From positions 1 through 41,802 of the forward strand of contig JBCCSZ010000019.1 in assembly GCA_039199225.1 (NCBI GenBank): a stretch of 41,802 nucleotides of DNA, read 5' to 3'. Below, one piece after another: positions 1 to 9,102 of this stretch (positions are counted from its first letter, which is position 1; every line of letters starts with the position of its first letter). The translations under genes and the position numbers were made by a program. The notes beneath the pieces were generated by a model, which had not been told where the DNA came from, did not search any database, and saw only the letters and a list, made by a program, of their open reading frames with translations. The DNA comes from JBCCSZ01 sp039199225. Lineage in GTDB: Bacteria; Bacteroidota; Bacteroidia; Chitinophagales; Saprospiraceae.

Positions 1-3000
1 GGTGACAGTTACGCTGTAGCTTCCGGCAATTAGGTTGTCGATGTTCTGAGTTATTTCGCCGTTGCTCCACTCAAAGGTGAAAGGGGCGTTTCCTTCGACC
101 ATTAGATCGATGTTTCCGGTTGCATTTGGGTCGCAAAGTGGTTGGCTGGGGATGCAGCTGACGGTTGGTACGGTCGGCGCGTTGACGCTGGCCTCACAAA
201 CAGCTTCGCAGCCGTTGATATCGGTGATGGTTACACTGTATGTTCCTTCTGTTAGGTCGGAAATATTTTGGGTTGTTTGTCCATTGCTCCAAAGGATTTG
301 GTAAGGAGCCTGGCCGCCATCGATTTGTAAATTGATGCTTCCCGAGTTTGGATCACCGCAGGTTGCATCTTGTGGTGTGCAGGTGGCGGTGAATTCATCC
401 GCATCTAGAATGGTTGCTGCGCAAATGTGCTGACAGCCGTTGGCGTCGGTAACAGTTGCAATATAAACGCCTGGGGCTAAATTTTGGATGTCCTGGGTTG
501 TCTCCCCATTGTTCCATACATATGTGAAGGGAGCGTTTCCAGTCAGGATTTCTAAATCAATGGAGCCATCATTAAGGCCAAAGCAACTGATGTGCTGGGT
601 AATGGTGGTGAACAACAATTCAGATGGTCCTGTGATTTCTGCTTCGCAGGTAGCTGTACAACCATTTGCATCTGTGATGGTCAGTGTGTAAACGCCTGCT
701 TCCAGATCGTTGATGGCCGAAGTACTTGCGCCATTGCTCCAATTATAACTAAAAGGAGCGGTTCCTCCTTCGACTGTTGTTTCGATGCTGCCAGAAGCAG
801 GGTTGGTACAATCTCCATTATTTGGATGACAAGTCAGCGTGATGGAGGCATTTCCTTCAATGGTCGAATTGCAGACAGCGGAACAGCCATCTGCGCCAGT
901 GACGGTGAGGCTGTAAATACCTTCGGTTAGTCCATTGATGCTTTGCGTTGATTCGCCATTGCTCCACTCAAAAGTGAAAGGAGCCGTTCCTCCTTCAATG
1001 CTTGTTTCAATACTTCCAGCGGCAGGGTTGGCGCAGTCTACATTTGTTGGCAAGCAAGTAATAGAGAGAGGTGTACTTCCTTCAATGGTTGTAGCACAAA
1101 CAGCCGTACAGCCATCCGCACCTGTTACTGTCAGGCTATAAGTTCCCTCCAATAAATCGGAGATATTTTGAGTTGTTTCGCCGTTGCTCCATTCAAAAGT
1201 AAAAGGAGTATTTTCTCCACTTACGCTCACTTGAATGCTACCGAGTGAATCGATGCAGTCGGGTTGTGTTGGGATACAAGTGATGTCAAAAGAGCCAGGT
1301 GTGATCGGGTCAGACAAACGGAAATTCATATCCCCTTTTCCTTCATTGGGTCCGTAGGTAATCCAGCCACTGCCACCGAAAACAGCCTCTTGCAAGTTGG
1401 CTCCGACACCAACCTGAAAGGATGGGCCACGGCGATCGAATGGAATGACGCTGCCATCTGGTGCTGTGAAAGTGCCTTCAAATCTTGGATAGTAATACCA
1501 ACTTTCTCCTCCTTCATTGATGCAAAGATGGTATTCAGGACTACCGGATGGTGCGATCTCTGTGCGGTCGAAAAAGTATACCAGCAACTGGCCGATTTTA
1601 TCATCTTGTATGACAGAGCCAGTGAGGATGGCTGTTCCATTGGTATATTCTGTGAAGGTCAAGTCTTCACCAGCAATGTAGCATTTATTTTTTCCCAAGG
1701 TGAAAGCGTAAGGACCTTTGCACCAAGAGCCGCAATTGTCATAAGTACTCTCTACTTTGTAGATGGTCTGTACGGTGGCTTCGATGATGCTGGTACAGAT
1801 GGCGCTGCAGCCAAAACTGTTGGTGACGGTGACAGTATATTCTCCGGCAGGTAGTTGGTCAATATCTTCTGTTGTAGCGCCATTGCTCCACTCGTAGGTG
1901 AATGGCTGGCCGCTTCCTGATGCAGTCAGATCAATGCTAGCTAGTGCGTCGGGTTCACAGATGTTTTGAGAAGGGGTACAAACGAGATCGATGACAGTAG
2001 GGTCGACTGGGTCGCCGAGGCGGAAGTTCATATCGCCGATGCCCTCTTCTCCAAATTCAAACCATCCACTGGCACCAAGGCCGTCTTCTTGCAGGTTACC
2101 TCCCATGCCCAGTTGGAAGGATGGTCCGCGGCGGATGAAGGTAATGCTTGAGCCATCGGGATGGGTAAAGGTTCCTTCGAAAGTCGGATAGTAGTACCAA
2201 TCCTCTCCCCCTTCATCGATGCAAAGTTCGTATTTCGGACTTCCGTTTGGTGCCTCGTTGGTGCGATCGAAAAAACGAACCTCCAGCAAACCGACATTGC
2301 CATCTTGAATGACTGAGCCTGCGAGCAATGCAGTACCATCGACAAATTCAACAAATGTCAAGTCATCGCCAGCAACGTAGCAATCGCCAGGCCCCATGGT
2401 GAAAGCATAAGGACCATTGCACCAGCTTCCACAATTATCGTAAGTACTTGCTACTGGGTATATTTTATCGATTGCGGCACCGATGAAGGTTGTGCAAACG
2501 GATTCGCAGCCATTGTCATTGGTCACTGTTACACTGTACTGGCCAGGTGCTAGTTGGTCGATGGTTTGACTGGTTTCGCCATTGCTCCATAGAAATGAAA
2601 AAGGGCCGTTGTCACCGTGGACTTCGACCGTTATGCTTCCCGATCCGTTTGGATCACAAATGTTCTGTGTTGGTGTACAAGTGATGTCAAAAGGAGTGGG
2701 TTGTTCGATGGTTGCAGAGCAGGTGACGGAACAGCCATTTTCGTCGGTGACTGTAACGGTGTAGGTTCCTTCTTCGAGCTCTGAAATGTCTTCGGTGCAG
2801 GCATCATTGTTCCAGTGAAAAATGTAGTGGCCGGAGCCGCCGCTTACTGTTACATCGATGCTGCCACTATTGTTGCCACCATCGCAATCGGGCTGTGTAG
2901 CTGTACAGCTGATCTCGAGTAGTTCGGGTTCTTCCAGAATGAGTGTACAGCTGGCATCACAACCATTGGCATCGTAAACCGTGACGGTGTAAGAACCAGG

Positions 3001-4140
3001 TGCCAGATTTTCGACATCCTCTGTGGTTGGGCCGTGGCTCCACTCAAAAGTAAAGGGTGCATCACCGTCTGTAACGACAACGTTTATGCTTCCATCATTT
3101 GCTCCATGACAAGTGATGGGCTTTTTCTTGCAGTAGCCATCAATGGGTGTTGGTTCGATGATGGTGGCAGAGCAGCTGGCTGTGCATCCCGTTGCATTAT
3201 CTGTGACGGTCACTGTATACGTTCCCTCATCCAGGTTGCTGATGTTTTGTGTACAATCGTTGTTGTTCCAATGGAAGATGTAATCGCCACTTCCCCCATC
3301 GATTTCTACATTGATGCTGCCTCCTCCATTGTTGCCTTCACAATCAGGCTGAGTGGCATGGCAAGTGACTTCAAATTCGCAGCTGCCGATGTGACAATCC
3401 GAAAGTTTACCCAACTTAAAGCCAACATTCAATTGAGAGTTTTTAGGCTTGGTATCAGACCAGCTGAAGGTAATGTCTCCGCTCAGGGTGAAACCGTTGT
3501 AGAGGTCTACGCCTGCGATGATCATATTTTCGATCTGCTCGTTGTAACCGATGTCAATTGTATTTGTGACATTTTCATTATTCAGTTTCAGCTTATCGAC
3601 GATGGTTGAGGCTGTAATGTTGCCAGTACCTCCGCGCGCATAAATCCACAATCCATCGAAACCACTGGTGAAGGGATTCCCTTTCGGTGGGTTGTTGGGG
3701 TCGAGTCGAAGGGTTTGGCCATCGAGGGTGTAAACGTATTGATCTTCGCCGGAAGCATTGGGGTCATAGGTGATGCTGAAGGCTTTGGTTTCGCCATTTG
3801 ACCAGTCCAATTGACCTTTATTGAAGACCTTAAATGGATCGATTCGGTGGATGTCCATTTCATAGGCTCCTCCGACTTTTCGATTGCCGATTCTTGCTTC
3901 GGCTGCGAAGGAAAGAGACTCGAACTCTGCCATGACGTCGTCGACGGATTCATAGTTTTTGGCTGTAAGGCTATCAGCAGGGCAAAGGTCGGTTGATGTG
4001 GACGAATGCTTTGTGACTTTGGCGTTTAGGTTGGTGGTCGTTAGGAGGACCGCCAAGGCTACCGAGGCCCATGGTAGCACGCTTGAGATGGGAGGGATGT
4101 ACTTTTTGAGAATGCTTTGGGTGTAAAGTCTTTCGGTCAT
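1..4140 (-). CDS. Giant secreted SprB-repeat protein (3' part outside window)
   Basis: The reading frame is open from an ATG at 4140 to base 1 (1380 codons, no stop), so the C-terminus lies outside. An in-frame TGA about 20 bases upstream makes this ATG the first possible one. Residues 1-40 look like a signal peptide with a hydrophobic stretch ending in LNA. Residues 50-245 form an unassigned beta-rich domain resembling choice-of-anchor domains. From about residue 253 eleven SprB-type repeats (PF13573-like) are visible, each with a C-rich start, a WSNGETTQNI-like core, a GTYSVTVTDANGC-like end and a second Cys. Two copies of an unknown ~148-residue module interrupt them (residues about 564-711 and 798-945). 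SprB-type proteins are cell-surface adhesins usually exported by T9SS, and some serve gliding. The sorting domain would be at the unseen C-terminus. The family call is firm; the adhesin role is inferred. Confidence 0.93.
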   Translation of the reverse strand, partial: MTERLYTQSILKKYIPPISSVLPWASVALAVLLTTTNLNAKVTKHSSTSTDLCPADSLTAKNYESVDDVMAEFESLSFAAEARIGNRKVGGAYEMDIHRIDPFKVFNKGQLDWSNGETKAFSITYDPNASGEDQYVYTLDGQTLRLDPNNPPKGNPFTSGFDGLWIYARGGTGNITASTIVDKLKLNNENVTNTIDIGYNEQIENMIIAGVDLYNGFTLSGDITFSWSDTKPKNSQLNVGFKLGKLSDCHIGSCEFEVTCHATQPDCEGNNGGGSINVEIDGGSGDYIFHWNNNDCTQNISNLDEGTYTVTVTDNATGCTASCSATIIEPTPIDGYCKKKPITCHGANDGSINVVVTDGDAPFTFEWSHGPTTEDVENLAPGSYTVTVYDANGCDASCTLILEEPELLEISCTATQPDCDGGNNSGSIDVTVSGGSGHYIFHWNNDACTEDISELEEGTYTVTVTDENGCSVTCSATIEQPTPFDITCTPTQNICDPNGSGSITVEVHGDNGPFSFLWSNGETSQTIDQLAPGQYSVTVTNDNGCESVCTTFIGAAIDKIYPVASTYDNCGSWCNGPYAFTMGPGDCYVAGDDLTFVEFVDGTALLAGSVIQDGNVGLLEVRFFDRTNEAPNGSPKYELCIDEGGEDWYYYPTFEGTFTHPDGSSITFIRRGPSFQLGMGGNLQEDGLGASGWFEFGEEGIGDMNFRLGDPVDPTVIDLVCTPSQNICEPDALASIDLTASGSGQPFTYEWSNGATTEDIDQLPAGEYTVTVTNSFGCSAICTSIIEATVQTIYKVESTYDNCGSWCKGPYAFTLGKNKCYIAGEDLTFTEYTNGTAILTGSVIQDDKIGQLLVYFFDRTEIAPSGSPEYHLCINEGGESWYYYPRFEGTFTAPDGSVIPFDRRGPSFQVGVGANLQEAVFGGSGWITYGPNEGKGDMNFRLSDPITPGSFDITCIPTQPDCIDSLGSIQVSVSGENTPFTFEWSNGETTQNISDLLEGTYSLTVTGADGCTAVCATTIEGSTPLSITCLPTNVDCANPAAGSIETSIEGGTAPFTFEWSNGESTQSINGLTEGIYSLTVTGADGCSAVCNSTIEGNASITLTCHPNNGDCTNPASGSIETTVEGGTAPFSYNWSNGASTSAINDLEAGVYTLTITDANGCTATCEAEITGPSELLFTTITQHISCFGLNDGSIDLEILTGNAPFTYVWNNGETTQDIQNLAPGVYIATVTDANGCQHICAATILDADEFTATCTPQDATCGDPNSGSINLQIDGGQAPYQILWSNGQTTQNISDLTEGTYSVTITDINGCEAVCEASVNAPTVPTVSCIPSQPLCDPNATGNIDLMVEGNAPFTFEWSNGEITQNIDNLIAGSYSVTVT
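1305..1750 (-). repeat. Duplicated unknown module, copy B, inside the SprB-repeat gene
   Basis: This is the second copy of the module, encoding about 148 residues from STYDNCGSWCKGPY to GDMNFRLSDP. It lies between the fifth and sixth SprB repeats. Each copy follows one SprB repeat and begins with the same IYxVxSTYDNCGSWC linker, so the duplicated unit was probably one SprB repeat plus the module. Confidence 0.85.
2010..2450 (-). repeat. Duplicated unknown module, copy A, inside the SprB-repeat gene
   Basis: This stretch encodes about 148 residues starting STYDNCGSWC and ending GDMNFRLGDP. It lies between the fourth and fifth SprB repeats. It shares roughly two thirds of its residues with copy B (1305-1750), including GPYAFT, SGSP/NGSP, EGGE, WYYYP, EGTF, RRGPSFQ and GDMNFRL. 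Conserved Cys and Trp residues and predicted beta strands suggest an independent folded domain. I do not recognise the family. Confidence 0.85.
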
Positions 4141-4558
4141 ACTCGCTTCGGATTGAGATGTTCAATTGGATTGAGGCAAAGAACTTCCAGCCCGATGACG
4201 GAGGTTATTCCGGATCGGCAGTAAATACTGGAAAAGCAATACGATTTTGGATAGTTCGGTCCATCACCAACAGGGCCGGTGATGCGGTAGAGTATGTTTA
4301 ATAAGGATAGATGACTTTATATGTGGTGGGAGATTTGACTGCATGTTAAGGAGATCGCTGTTTTGTAGTATTTTGAATATGTAAAAATTGTGACAGGAAT
4401 AAGCCAAGGGCAATTGTAAAGACCAGCTGTTAAATCACATGAGCTTAATCGCTTATTTATGTATATTGAAGTCCTAAATTAAAGGCGTTGAGTGTGCATG
4501 GGCGAGTTCAGTAGCAGGGTAGTGGTGCTGCCTTCTAGCGTAAAATTAATTTAAGCAT
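4141..4558. other. Divergent intergenic region with a short hairpin
   Basis: This 418-bp region separates the leftward SprB gene from the rightward DUF2157 gene, so it should hold promoters for both. I find no convincing TTG/TAnnTTTG pair in either direction. A hairpin can form from CATCACC (4262-4268) and GGTGATG (4278-4284) around a 9-nt loop. It has no T-run, so it is not a typical terminator. No coding potential is evident. Confidence 0.5.
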
Positions 4559-5842
4559 ATGAGTAAGAAAATCACTGTTGATCTTGGAGAATTGCAGGAA
4601 AACGGCATTTTGACCGAGGAGACGGCTGCAAAGATTCAGGCTTTTTATGCTGTTGAAGGTCGGTCGACTTCCAATCGGATGACGATTGCCTTCAGTATTT
4701 TAGGCGCCATGTTGGTAGGGCTTGGAATCATTTTGATTGTTGGTCACAACTGGGATTCTTTTCCACGCGCTTTGAAAATCAGCTTTTCTTTCCTACCTAT
4801 TTTGATTGGGCAGGCAGCCTGCTTTTACAGTCTTCGGAATAAGCGAGAGAATGCTTCTTGGCGAGAAGGAAGTGCTGTTTTTCTCTTCCTATCCATCGGA
4901 GCTTGTATTGCGATGATCAGTCAGATTTACAATATGGAAGGGTCCATTAGTAGCTTTCTGCTCAGTTGGTTGTTGTTGTGTTTACCTATTGTGTATTTGA
5001 TGCGTTCGACACTTGCTTCTTTGCTGTTTCTCGTAGGTATTACTTGGTATGGCGCTGATGTGAGTTATGGTTCGAATGGGGTAGAATCTTGGTTGTTTTG
5101 GCTGCTTTACTTCTCGGTATTTCCCTTTTATTATAGGCTCTTTCGCGAAGCTACTTTTAGCAATGGTTTCAATGTCCATTCATGGGTGGTTGCGATTACT
5201 TTTTTGATTGCCTTGGGATTTCTTGCTGTAAATTTGCCGGTGGTGATGTGGTTGGCCTACATGAGTTTGCTGGGAATTTATTTTTTGCTGGGAGCCTTCT
5301 TTGGCTTCGAGCGTCAAAAGCTCCTCAACAATCCTTATCGCGTACTAGGAGCCTTGGGGACGCTGGGCATCTTTTTCTTTGCCAGTTTTGACGACTACTG
5401 GAAGGATATATTTCCCGCTGGCTTTTCTCCATTGAATGTTTTTTCGAATGTAGAATTTTACATCAGCATTTTATTGTTTGGCCTGGCCCTTTATCTGTTG
5501 ATTGGAAAAGGTAAATGGCGTGATCCCATGCAATTGAATCCATTGTCCTTGGGTTTTATCATTTATTGGATGACCTTCTTTATTGGAGGATACTCCCCTT
5601 TGGCAGCTGCCATATTGATCAACATTCTACTGTTGTTGTCTGGGCTGTTTTACATTCGATTGGGAAGCCATCGGGAGCATTTGGGCTTTCTGAATCTGGG
5701 ACTGGTGATTGTTACTATTTTGATCATTTGCCGATTTTTTGATGCGGACATTTCCTTTGTATTAAAAGGTGGCTTATTCGTATTGCTCGGTTTGGGCTTT
5801 TTCTTTGCCAATTATCAACTCTTGAAGAAACGCGCAGCATGA
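4559..5842 (+). CDS. DUF2157 multi-pass membrane protein
   Basis: The 427-residue product starts with a soluble segment of about 40 residues (DLGELQENGILTEETAAKI) typical of DUF2157 (PF09925). This is followed by about ten to twelve hydrophobic membrane segments up to the C-terminus (LGLGFFFANYQLLKKRAA). DUF2157 proteins are inner-membrane proteins of unknown function. The gene overlaps the next one by 4 bases (ATGA), so the two are probably translationally coupled. Pairing with a GDYXXLXY protein is a recurrent gene order, which supports a shared membrane-associated role. The start ATG follows an A/T-rich leader without a clear Shine-Dalgarno sequence, normal for this phylum. The family assignment is confident and the function is unknown. 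Confidence 0.9.
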   Translation: MSKKITVDLGELQENGILTEETAAKIQAFYAVEGRSTSNRMTIAFSILGAMLVGLGIILIVGHNWDSFPRALKISFSFLPILIGQAACFYSLRNKRENASWREGSAVFLFLSIGACIAMISQIYNMEGSISSFLLSWLLLCLPIVYLMRSTLASLLFLVGITWYGADVSYGSNGVESWLFWLLYFSVFPFYYRLFREATFSNGFNVHSWVVAITFLIALGFLAVNLPVVMWLAYMSLLGIYFLLGAFFGFERQKLLNNPYRVLGALGTLGIFFFASFDDYWKDIFPAGFSPLNVFSNVEFYISILLFGLALYLLIGKGKWRDPMQLNPLSLGFIIYWMTFFIGGYSPLAAAILINILLLLSGLFYIRLGSHREHLGFLNLGLVIVTILIICRFFDADISFVLKGGLFVLLGLGFFFANYQLLKKRAA

Positions 5843-6411
5843 AAAATAGATTATGGCTTTTTTTCGCCTTGGTTGTTTTGCTACAACTGGCCGTACCTGC
5901 CAAAATGATTTGGGATCAGGAGGTCATTTTGAAGGAAGGAGAAACGTTTAAATTCAAAACTCGGCCCTATGATCCGCACGATCCTTTTCGCGGTAAATAT
6001 GTGCGTTTGCAGTTTGACAATACAGAGCTTGTTTCCTATGTGAATGATTGGGAAAAGGGGGACAAAGCATTTGTCTTATTGACCAAAGATGAGCAGGGGT
6101 ATGCTCAAGTTTTAGAAGTCGATCGATCGCCGGGCGCTGGTTGGCGAAGCAGCTATTTAGAGACCACCGTTCAGTATGTCTGGCCAAACGAACCATATCG
6201 CATACGGATTAGCTATCCCTTTGAGAGATTCTATATGGAAGAAAGCAAAGCGCCGGCGGCAGAAAAATATTTTCAAGAAGTTGTGCGGGACTCAACTCGT
6301 TCGACTTATGCGCTGGTCAAAGTCAAAAAAGGAGAGGCCGTTTTGATGGATGTTCAAGTGGATGGCATTTCCCTTGTGGAACTTGCAAAAGAAAAAGTTG
6401 ATAGTGAGTAG
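5839..6411 (+). CDS. GDYXXLXY domain protein
   Basis: The 190-residue product has an N-terminal hydrophobic anchor or signal (WLFFALVVLLQLAVPAKMIW). A compact domain follows with YDPHDPFRGKYVRLQFD at about residues 46-62, where RGKYVRLQF matches the GDYXXLXY signature (PF14345) with RGKYVRL in place of RGDYVxL. The rest alternates charged and beta-forming segments and ends in a Lys/Glu-rich tail. It lies in an ATGA overlap behind the DUF2157 gene. The domain probably faces the periplasm, anchored by the N-terminal helix. No enzymatic motif is visible, and the function of the family is unknown. Confidence 0.88.
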   Translation: MKNRLWLFFALVVLLQLAVPAKMIWDQEVILKEGETFKFKTRPYDPHDPFRGKYVRLQFDNTELVSYVNDWEKGDKAFVLLTKDEQGYAQVLEVDRSPGAGWRSSYLETTVQYVWPNEPYRIRISYPFERFYMEESKAPAAEKYFQEVVRDSTRSTYALVKVKKGEAVLMDVQVDGISLVELAKEKVDSE

Positions 6412-6418
6412 CCACCGT

Positions 6419-6751
6419 TTATTGTGGTACGACGCCTGCTCCTTTGACCCGCATGTCCCAGCGATTATTTCGCGTGAGCTTAGGGAGGTTCAGATGGTCT
6501 AGCATCTCAAAGTCGAGTACTTCCTTTTTGAGGTGCTGACGCAGTTCGTGTTTCAGAATGTTTCCCAGTTCTTGGGTGATGGGACCGCCCTTCAAAGCCA
6601 TAAGGATGACTTGCAATTTTCGGAGCGGATACCTCGATTGGATGAGGATCGCAAGGTCGTAAAGTGAAATCTCTTTTTCTTTGGCAACCGTTTGCGCTAG
6701 TGATTTTATACGCAAATTGTAATACCTGTTTGGGTTGTAGGCTTGAGTCAT
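6419..6751 (-). CDS. Small hypothetical protein
   Basis: The 110-residue basic protein has no signal peptide or membrane segment. The sequence suggests mostly helical structure (NLRIKSLAQTVAKEKEISLYDLAILIQSRYPL, then a helix rich in Leu and Lys). The stop lies 7 bases from the stop of the GDYXXLXY gene, so the two are convergent. No other plausible frame covers this stretch, and base composition is like that of neighbouring genes. I do not recognise a family. The helix content and positive charge would allow nucleic-acid or protein binding, but nothing specific supports that. Confidence 0.65.
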   Translation of the reverse strand: MTQAYNPNRYYNLRIKSLAQTVAKEKEISLYDLAILIQSRYPLRKLQVILMALKGGPITQELGNILKHELRQHLKKEVLDFEMLDHLNLPKLTRNNRWDMRVKGAGVVPQ

Positions 6752-7270
6752 GAGATGATTTTAATGTTACTAATGCTTTTCAGCTAGACAATTCAGGTTG
6801 CAGCTCCATTTGATAAGTTAGAGAAACACGAAGGAAAGAATCCCCATTCCCTGACTGCCAATAGGATCGCAACTTGGATTAAATAATCTGGAAAACACGC
6901 TCAATAATCTCCATGCAAATGTTAGACGGCACCAAAATGTGATTGGCCATTGGGGAATTCGAAAATACCTATCATGCTACAATAAACATTGAGTCAAGGA
7001 CTTTCTTCCCAAGGGAATTGACAATTTGGATTTGCGATTGAAATTAGCCGAAAATTACTCCTGATAATTATGAATAGCACCAAATGAAAGCTGTTTTAGG
7101 TTAGCAGATTGAATCATTTATGGTATTGAGGTAGGTAGCGATGCTATCCTTACCGGCTATTTGTACTCTTAAAGTTAATATTTTTTTATATTAAATGCAA
7201 ATAAATTATCATATGTACCTGTTTGTTAGGGTTCTATTTGTGTCATTTTAGCAGGCTGAAGAGAGTAATT

Positions 7271-7294
7271 AATTTTCAATAATTATTGAAAATT
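7271..7294. promoter_or_regulatory. Perfect 24-bp palindrome, candidate operator
   Basis: The half-site AATTTTCAATAA (7271-7282) is followed directly by its exact reverse complement (7283-7294). The right half contains the TTG that would be the -33 element of the promoter at 7286-7316, so a dimeric repressor bound here would block RNA polymerase. Which protein binds is unknown, because no regulator gene is adjacent. Confidence 0.6.
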
Positions 7295-7316
7295 TTGAAA
7301 ATAACCTGCATCTTTG
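7286..7316 (+). promoter_or_regulatory. Candidate Bacteroidota promoter for DUF1990-yndJ
   Basis: TTG at 7286-7288 and CATCTTTG at 7309-7316 are separated by 20 nt. The second box matches the -7 consensus TAnnTTTG at all but the first fixed position. Transcription would start a few bases before the ATG at 7332, leaving a very short leader. Confidence 0.55.
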
Positions 7317-7331
7317 GTGCAAATCTAAGCT

Positions 7332-7922
7332 ATGCCAGTATACCTAACAGTGCCGACACCTACTCGGATTGAAGCCTTCCTTCGAGATGAAGAAAAGTTG
7401 TCTTGTACCTACGAAGCTGTAGGCATATCCCGTCAAGATAAATCATTACCAGGATTTGACAATGACCACAGTCATATTACTCTAGGCCAGGGTGAGTTGG
7501 TTTGGGAAAGAGCCTGCATTGCCATAAGGGAATGGGCGCATTTTCCCTTTGGCTGGACGCGCATTGTACCTGCAGAGGAGGAGCCTAGAGAGGGACAGAC
7601 CGTTGCGGTACTGATTCACTTGTTTGGCTTGTGGTGGTTAAATAGCGCTCGGGTTGTGTACACCATCGAAGAAAAAAATCGCTTTGGTTTTGCTTATGGA
7701 ACCCTGCCGGGGCATGTTGAGATGGGAGAGGAAGCTTTCTGGGTACAAAGGGATGCTGAAGGAGTTGTGAGCTATCACATCAAAGCCTTTTCAAAGCCTC
7801 GGATGTGGTTGACGAAGATTGGTTATCCAGTGGTTCGGATGTGTCAAAAGCGATTTGTGCGACACTCTATGCGTCAAATGCATCGAATAGCTGGTGTAGA
7901 AAAACAAAAGCTGGCCGTATGA
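7332..7922 (+). CDS. DUF1990 family protein
   Basis: The 196-residue protein matches DUF1990 (PF09348). It has a conserved central region in which WERACIAIREWAHFPFGW is followed by GQTVAVLIHLFGLWWLNSARVVYTIEE. Then come FGFAYGTLPGHVEMGEEAFWV and an ISFS-like segment (YHIKAFSKPRMWLTKIGYPVVR). The family has a START/cyclase-like alpha-beta fold of unknown activity. The gene overlaps yndJ by four bases (ATGA). DUF1990 and YndJ domains are neighbours or fusions in several phyla, which suggests a joint role. The protein is probably cytoplasmic, with no signal peptide seen. Confidence 0.87.
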   Translation: MPVYLTVPTPTRIEAFLRDEEKLSCTYEAVGISRQDKSLPGFDNDHSHITLGQGELVWERACIAIREWAHFPFGWTRIVPAEEEPREGQTVAVLIHLFGLWWLNSARVVYTIEEKNRFGFAYGTLPGHVEMGEEAFWVQRDAEGVVSYHIKAFSKPRMWLTKIGYPVVRMCQKRFVRHSMRQMHRIAGVEKQKLAV

Positions 7923-8869
7923 ACATCCGATTGCAATCTATTCTGGGATTTGTGATTTGGCTGATTTGGTTGTTTTTGAATTGGCCCATCGATCCCTTTC
8001 AATTGACTTATGTTAGTGCCTTGATTTTGGCAGCTCCTTTGTGGCTGCTTCCCATCGCTTGGCAACTGACGAGTGTTTCTCAAAAGCTCATCCACGCTTG
8101 TTTGCCCGCAGCTACGCTGCTAAGCACCGCCTTTCTGTTGGAGCAAGGCTGGGTCGCTGCCATGTTGTCTGTTCCTTGGTTGGTCTTGACGATGGTGGCT
8201 GCCTTTCAAAAATGGCGATTCAGAAAGCGGCGCATCTTTAGGAAGCCTGCAGACTTATGTCACTTGGTCGCCTACCTGTATCTTCCAGTGGGGGCCATTT
8301 GGGCAGTGGCAGATCGACTGGGTTTCCAGCCCATGGGTTTTTCTCCGGCCATTGTATTGCTGACGGTTGCCCATTTTCATTATGCAGGATTTATGTTGCC
8401 TTTATTATCTGGCTGGGCTGTTGGCAATCTTCAAGGTTCCTGGCTGAGGCTTTCGGCTTATGGCGTGGCACTAGGTGTTCCCTTGACAGCGATTGGAATT
8501 ACGGCAGCGCAGTTTGATATGCCCGCTGTTTTCGAATTGATACCCGCTACGATCATGGCCCTGTCTGGTATGCTGACGGCTTGGGCGCATTGGATTTTAT
8601 TTCGTACCTACCCCCAGGCTAAAGGACGTTATTATTGGTTGTTTGCAGGGACGGCACTTTTTGGCGGTATGCTGTTGGCGTTGTTATACGGCTGGCGCTC
8701 TGTTTTTCCCATCTCCTTTTTGAGCATCCCCTGGATGCATGCCATTCATGGTAGCTTGAATGCTGCCGGTTTTGCCCTCCCGGCTTTGCTGGGCTGGCAT
8801 TTACATTTAAATCATTCTCCTAGCAGACGAAAAAAGCGAGTGGTAGCTCGGCGGATGGAACTATCTTGA
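7919..8869 (+). CDS. yndJ: YndJ-like multi-pass membrane protein
   Basis: The 316-residue product starts MNIRLQSILGFVIWLIW at an ATG overlapping the DUF1990 stop. A longer upstream frame would lie inside the DUF1990 gene and is not needed. About eight to nine hydrophobic helices are visible. Conserved features fit the YndJ family (PF14158): the FSPAIVLLTVAHFHYAGFMLP region with HFHYAGF, and MHAIHGSLNAAGFALPALLGW near the C-terminus. Histidines in these helices could bind a metal or a cofactor, but no activity has been established. Coupled translation with DUF1990 supports a two-protein unit in the inner membrane. Confidence 0.85.
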   Translation: MNIRLQSILGFVIWLIWLFLNWPIDPFQLTYVSALILAAPLWLLPIAWQLTSVSQKLIHACLPAATLLSTAFLLEQGWVAAMLSVPWLVLTMVAAFQKWRFRKRRIFRKPADLCHLVAYLYLPVGAIWAVADRLGFQPMGFSPAIVLLTVAHFHYAGFMLPLLSGWAVGNLQGSWLRLSAYGVALGVPLTAIGITAAQFDMPAVFELIPATIMALSGMLTAWAHWILFRTYPQAKGRYYWLFAGTALFGGMLLALLYGWRSVFPISFLSIPWMHAIHGSLNAAGFALPALLGWHLHLNHSPSRRKKRVVARRMELS

Positions 8870-9102
8870 GCATTGACCAATCTCTAAGCACTTACCATTT
8901 TTAGCAAAGAAACATTTTTGTACCTGGTTTTTTGGGGACAGCTACAATTTGCCCATATCAAAGACGTTTCAGTACCGGCTTCACGAGGCGGATAAGGGTT
9001 GGTGATGTAAAATCATTTGCAATCGTTTGGACATCCTCAAGTGATTGTACGATCTTCATGCAAGATTTGCGGGTCAGGATTTTTGGGTTAAGTAGTTATA
9101 TT

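Larger units (their letters stand above)
6752..7331. other. Long AT-rich intergenic region
   Basis: This 580-bp region contains no credible gene. Its right end is very AT-rich and carries the palindrome and promoter listed separately. The remainder shows no repeat array, tRNA-like or riboswitch-like fold that I can recognise. Confidence 0.5.

Noticed and set aside
1264..1854. Several long plus-strand frames (for example 1264-1854 and 3034-3609) in the first 4 kb.
   Set aside because: They are antisense shadows of the minus-strand SprB-repeat gene, whose frame is continuous and gives clear repeats.
8932..9102. A 57-codon N-terminal extension of the TPR/LuxR regulator from a TTG start.
   Set aside because: The extension would place the evident signal peptide in the middle of the protein; the ATG at 9103 starts it directly.
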